A stretch of DNA of 64,000 bases from Lichenostomus cassidix. Taxonomy: Eukaryota > Chordata > Aves > Passeriformes > Meliphagidae. A program made the translations under genes and the position numbers. This document shows positions 59,097-64,000 of this stretch, piece by piece. Under the pieces are notes generated by a model. That model was not told the DNA's origin and ran no database searches. It saw only the letters and a program-made list of their open reading frames with translations. Each line of letters starts with the position of its first letter. The first letter of the stretch is position 1. Where the stretch lies: positions 17,281,389 through 17,345,388 of the forward strand of contig CM039193.1 in the NCBI GenBank assembly GCA_008360975.2, written 5' to 3'.

Positions 59097-62000
59097 GATG
59101 GTGTGCAATTATTTCTGATCATTGCTCTTATTTTATAAAGCTATAAAGAAATGAAATATTTTCAGAGAAAAAGTCTCACTCAGGGAAATAATGATTGTTT
59201 CAATTCATTTATTCATTCAATTAATTTTAATTTAACCATACATTTCAAAGACTTTTAAAGTTTCTTTAAACTCTTTGTGTGTAAGGAATGTAAAATAGAA
59301 GAAGGAACAATGTGTTTAAGAGCAACTGGATGTACAAAATATTTTGAGGTCAGCTTCTGTGGAAAATTCAAATCGTTTTTGTAATATAATTCTATACAGT
59401 AAATCAGTTAAACTGAATGGATTTTTAAGTTCTAATAAAGGTGGGTCATTTGTCAAAGGATTCCAGCTGGGATGTGATCACAAATAACAGAAATGCTGAT
59501 ATGTAACAATCAGTAACGTGTTATAAACTCAAAATCACTTTGAAATAATCAGGTTTCATTGCTATAGGGAGAGAAATTTGTCTTTACACTTCTAATGCAG
59601 AGTTGAATAAAGTTTAAACTCTTTATTTTTCTCTCACTGGATAATCTTTATGTAATTGCAGAAAAGGTGAAGAATTAATGGGATATTTTAATAAGCACTG
59701 CACAGACTTTTGTTCCATACTTCCCCTGATACATTTGGACTCAGGAACAGAATCAATGATTTGAGATTCTATCATGCAAAAAACTTTCTTTTTCTCTGGA
59801 TGCACTGCAGGGTTTAATCCCAGTGATCCCTCTTGAGTCCTGCACTTTGTTCCTCATGCAAAATCTTGCAACCACCATGACTGTCAGGGTAGGTTTGGCT
59901 TGGTTTGAAAACTGAGCTCCTGTTGAGTGTTAACCTAGCCCTGTGTTTTTATAAGAGTCATTTAAAGGGAGAAAACTCCAAAAAACCAACAAAGCAAGCC
60001 TCTGCAAAATCATTACCAGGCCTTCAACTTTCCTCTTTACCTTTGTGCTTGAAGACATCAGTGAGTTCTCTTTTGCAATTTAGAGAAACAGTGGATGTTG
60101 CCACTGCTCTCCCTTAATCACCTGCTGGAAATGGAAGCAGCTCAGGTCCTTTGCCAGAGGAATCACTGAAAACATTGGCATGGCAGCCACAGGTTGTTCT
60201 GGGAGGCAGAATTTGGTGGAAGACAAACACCCAGGATTGGGGAGTGTTGCTTTCACTGCAGGCACCTGGAAGAGCATTTTTAATATCCAACCAGCTTCAG
60301 GGCCATAATTAAACTCAATGAGTTTCTGCTGCACTTGAGGAGCAATTTTGAGAGTCCAAATTACTAAAACATTTTCCTTTTTTTTTTTGTCCTCCCCCAG
60401 TTATTTAGACTAATTTGATGAGGGTGTGAAAGAGGTAGAGGAGCTCACCTGGCATGGTTCTCACCAAACTGAGGCTGGCAGGACATTATTTTATCCTGCC
60501 AAACTTAAAACAATATCTCTTTCTGTCCATGCAAAACAGGATTTGAAACAAAGGGAGCAGAGCTTAGACAAGAACAAATAAACCAAAGAAATCTCTTGGT
60601 CTTGGTGCTTTGCTATGTTTTGGAAATAAAAGCAAAGCTTGATTAAAGAATCAAGTCAGTTATAGCCTGGAGCAAAATAGTTCTGGTTTGGTCTTAATTC
60701 AATACCAGAACATCCAGAAAATATTCCAGGCTGAGCTTCTGGCACAGCAGGAACTTTCAGAACCAAGCAGTGAACTTGAAAAGTTGTGAATTATTTGGGT
60801 GGATTGAAATTCCTTGTAGACGAGGGTTCTTTTTTCAGGAAAACACTTTTTTTCCCATAGAGGGTATTCTGATGGTTGGTTCACTTTGTTATTAACTTTG
60901 GTTTCCTCTCAGTAAGTGCAGTGCCTAAACCATTGCTTAGATCTGCCCAAGGAGGATTTTTGTTCCCCACAAGTTTGCTGGAAGTGAAAAAGAAAACAGC
61001 ATCAAGCCCCCAGACTGACACATTCTGATTTTCTTTTCTTATTTTTCTATTTCCAATCTATTTCACCAGAATGATTATTAGATTTAGGAATTTCTCAGTC
61101 TCATGTTTAGCTGGATTTTTGTCTGAAAAAAAAAGTCCTGTAATAAGTTCTCTATCCATCTAATGTTCCCTCTTGCTTTGCTAAACTTATTTCAGTTCTT
61201 CCTTTTCTGTCGTGGAATAATCACCATTTATCAACTTGAAATTAAATAATTACCACGTGAAAAAATACTTTTTACCAAGATCAAGTCCTTAGAGGGAAGC
61301 AACTCAGTAGAATTGTCCAAGAGGACGATGAAATACAATCTTTAGTGCCAGATCAGTGACAAACCTGCAGCCATTCCCCAATTCCACTTATGAAACAGCT
61401 GGTTGGAATCACTGAGCCTGGCTCTGAATCCAAACTGATTTAACTCCAATTCTGTTTCAATGGAGGTGGAAGGAGGTTTGTGGCTCTGTTTTGCAGCCTC
61501 ACGTTGGGCAGAGGCTCAGGAAGGATCCCCAGCTGAGGTGGTTTGGCTCTGCAGGAGTGCAGAGCTCTGGGGTGAGGTGGGTGATGTTTCCCCAGGAAGC
61601 TGCTCAGCAGTGTGGGAGTGAGGAGATCTCTGCCCACCTTTGCAGCCCAGTTTGGGAGAAGATTCCCTGGGAACAAAGCAGCAATGCAAATAGCAAACTC
61701 CTAATGAGGATCTATTTGGAAACAGTGACACATCTTAAAGAGGCTCCTGTACATTTCTCTGGAAGGTTTCACAGCTTTTTCTTTCTGACTGAACCAACCA
61801 AGCCTGTGCTGGCTTTTAGAGATCTCTTCTCATCTTTAGGTTTGAATTGAATTCTTCTTTTTTTTTACTTTTTTTTAGGGTGGCAGAACTAAGTTGTATA
61901 TTTGTGATGTTTTGCTGAAAGCAAAAAACTTTTTAAATAATGCAATTTTATCTCAGAAAGCCTTAATGCACTGAGAAGCTCTGTTCCTTTATTTTATTTT

Positions 62001-62279
62001 TATTTTAATTTGTTTGTTTTTCTGTTCAAACCCATCTGACCACTAGTGCATTTTTGGTTTTCTTTGCCCTCTTGCTGCAGAAATTTTCTCACATTCTGAT
62101 ATTTCTGCTCTCAAATTAGACTCAGTGCTGACAGATGTTCTCCCTGTTCTGTGTCTCTGGTTTCCTTTTAAGAACATGGGAGAGTTTGATTATTTAAAGA
62201 TATTTTGATTATAAATAAATAGTTGCACTGCTTATTAGGTTCTAGGACAGCAACTGATGAGCAGTTAAGAAAATGGGAA

Positions 62280-62310
62280 TTAAATATATATATATTGTGT
62301 ATATATTTAA
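62280..62310. repeat. AT-only hairpin, 11 bp perfect stem
   Basis: TTAAATATATA (62280-62290) and TATATATTTAA (62300-62310) are perfect reverse complements around a 9-base loop. A cruciform is possible in supercoiled DNA; any function is unknown. Confidence 0.85.
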
Positions 62311-62780
62311 AGCATTGATCTGTTTAAGGACAGAGGTCTAGATCTCGTTCCATTTTTCAGCGTTTGAGATAACTCAGTAAATTTATACAGATGACAAGGA
62401 ACTCAATAATTTAATTTTTTTTAAGGGAGAGAAGAAAAATCTTTCCATGGCTCTTCAGGTTTAGTAGATTTGAATTCCCAATGAGATTCTAAATGAGAAA
62501 TTAATTATATTCTTGTGTGTGAGGTGAGGATCAAAAGAACAATGGTTAAAATCCAGCAAATAGTTGTTGATTTTTTTCTCACCATGAACAGTTTGTTTGT
62601 TAAAGTCTATTTTCACAGCTTCCAAACAACTTCAAATCCAGGAAAGAGCATTTAATTACAGCCCAAACCCAGAAAATATTCAATCTTGACTTGCTCTGTG
62701 ACTTTAAGAAATTATTGCTTTTCCTCTGTGCTCTCACAGTGACTTAATAGGCACAATGTAATTTTCTACTAATAAAGACC

Positions 62781-62884
62781 ATTTTTATATATAAAGAATA
62801 TTTAAATATGTAATACATATATTTGTATAATATATAAAATATGTATTGCATATAAATATGTTTTATATAATATATTTAAAGAAT
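62781..62884. repeat. AT-rich block with nested palindromes
   Basis: About 104 bases are nearly all A/T. TTTATATATAAA (62784-62795) is a perfect 12 bp palindrome. ATATTTAAA-type and AATATGT-type words recur near both ends. It may be an expanded AT microsatellite. Confidence 0.8.
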
Positions 62885-64000
62885 GGAACATGAAGTCTGT
62901 CTCAGTGATTGGCTTCATCTCTCAGCAGTTTCTTCTCATGACATATTTGTTTTTCACCTGTTTTGCAGGAGAATTGCTGATCTGCTTTTCATCTTTACAA
63001 ATCCACTGCCTGCTAAGGATTTCTCCCTTTAAACATTTCAAATATTACTTCAGTAATGAACTTTTTATCGCTGAGGATTTGATGCCATCCTTGGTGTATT
63101 TGTTCCTGTCCCTCCATGGAAGTTGATTTTAGCTAAGCTTTTAGGAATTTGCCTTAAAAACATTTCATAACAACAGATTGCTCTTCCCTTTCCCACTGTT
63201 TCTTATAAATTAGCCAATATGCAGTTCTTTTGAAATCTCTGTTATCAATTTTTTCCAAAACAAAAAATCAGCAATTTCTGTTTCTGTGTTACCACAACTC
63301 GTAGCTGAAGATTTCTGTGACCTTAGATGCATCTAATATTTGAGTCAATATGCAAAAAAAGAGCTGCAAATAAACAATTTCTGCACAGTAAAGCATGAAA
63401 TATTTCTGAAAATGAATTTTCTCAACATTACACAGTTAAATGAATGATCCTTCTCAGAAAAACTGAATATCTGTGGCAGTTTGATTTAGTAACAGAAATT
63501 TCTTATACTGGATTTGTTTCCAATACTCTTCTTGCTATTTGGGAATCTCCTGAATAAATTAAACATCTCCTTAAATATTTTTCTCTAATTTCTGAAGTTT
63601 CAAGATGCAAAATTATCTTCAAAAATATTTTTCTATGCTTGTAAGTCAACCATAAGTGAGAAAAGTGAGAGAAATTACACATATTTTCACTGTTTATGTA
63701 ACAATTGCAGTCAATGCAATCTTGATTAGGGTCACCAAGGGATGTTTGCAAAACCTTTTCCAAGTCATCAGAATTGGCTGGAGGAAGATAAACTGTTTTT
63801 TTTCCAAGAGGTAAACGTGGTTAGTGACAATATTTCTTTCAAAGAGAGGATCTGAGCTGATAATGGATGTGCAGCCTGAGGTTTGCAGGGAAGCATCAAT
63901 CCTTGGTGGAGAGCAATACACAGCCACAGGGATTGCTTTTGTTCTGTGGTCATAAACCCCTCAATACTGATTCTCCAAGTGGGCCAAAACTCTCTCAGTG

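Overview
The window is vertebrate nuclear DNA, almost entirely intronic, from inside ATP2B2, the gene for plasma-membrane calcium-transporting ATPase 2 (PMCA2). It is most probably from a bird. The evidence is three spliced protein-coding exons with consensus GT/AG borders and two 3'-end fragments of CR1-type LINEs, the typical retroposon of birds and other sauropsids. No long intronless gene, operon, rRNA or CRISPR array is visible. The species cannot be fixed from the sequence.

Layout. Positions 1-37681 are intron upstream of the first recognisable exon. The N-terminal coding exon of PMCA2 was not found in it, so it probably lies further upstream. Exon A (37682-37879) encodes the end of the N-terminal region and transmembrane helix 1. 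After a 19.8 kb intron, exon B (57674-57931) encodes helix 2 and the start of the actuator domain. After an 887 bp intron, exon C (58819-58944) encodes the rest of the actuator core with its TGES motif. The remaining 5 kb is intron, and the next coding exon lies beyond the window. All three exons are on the + strand, have lengths divisible by three (198, 258, 126) and use phase-1 junctions, so they join in one frame.

The non-coding part holds: a large inverted repeat (arms 25637-26231 and 27454-28050, each about 596 bp, roughly 94 percent identical where compared); two same-sense truncated CR1 copies (35265-35640 and 36518-36789); minisatellites at 721-836, 29411-29663 and 52836-52996; a 296 bp T-rich tract with a single G (51049-51344); several perfect short hairpins; and scattered microsatellites.

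No clear new gene system was found. The observations most worth checking are the inverted repeat, the sharp difference in third-position GC between exon A (33 percent) and exon B (78 percent), the E-box/hairpin cluster at 13280-13375 and the SOX-like motif cluster at 46751-46876.
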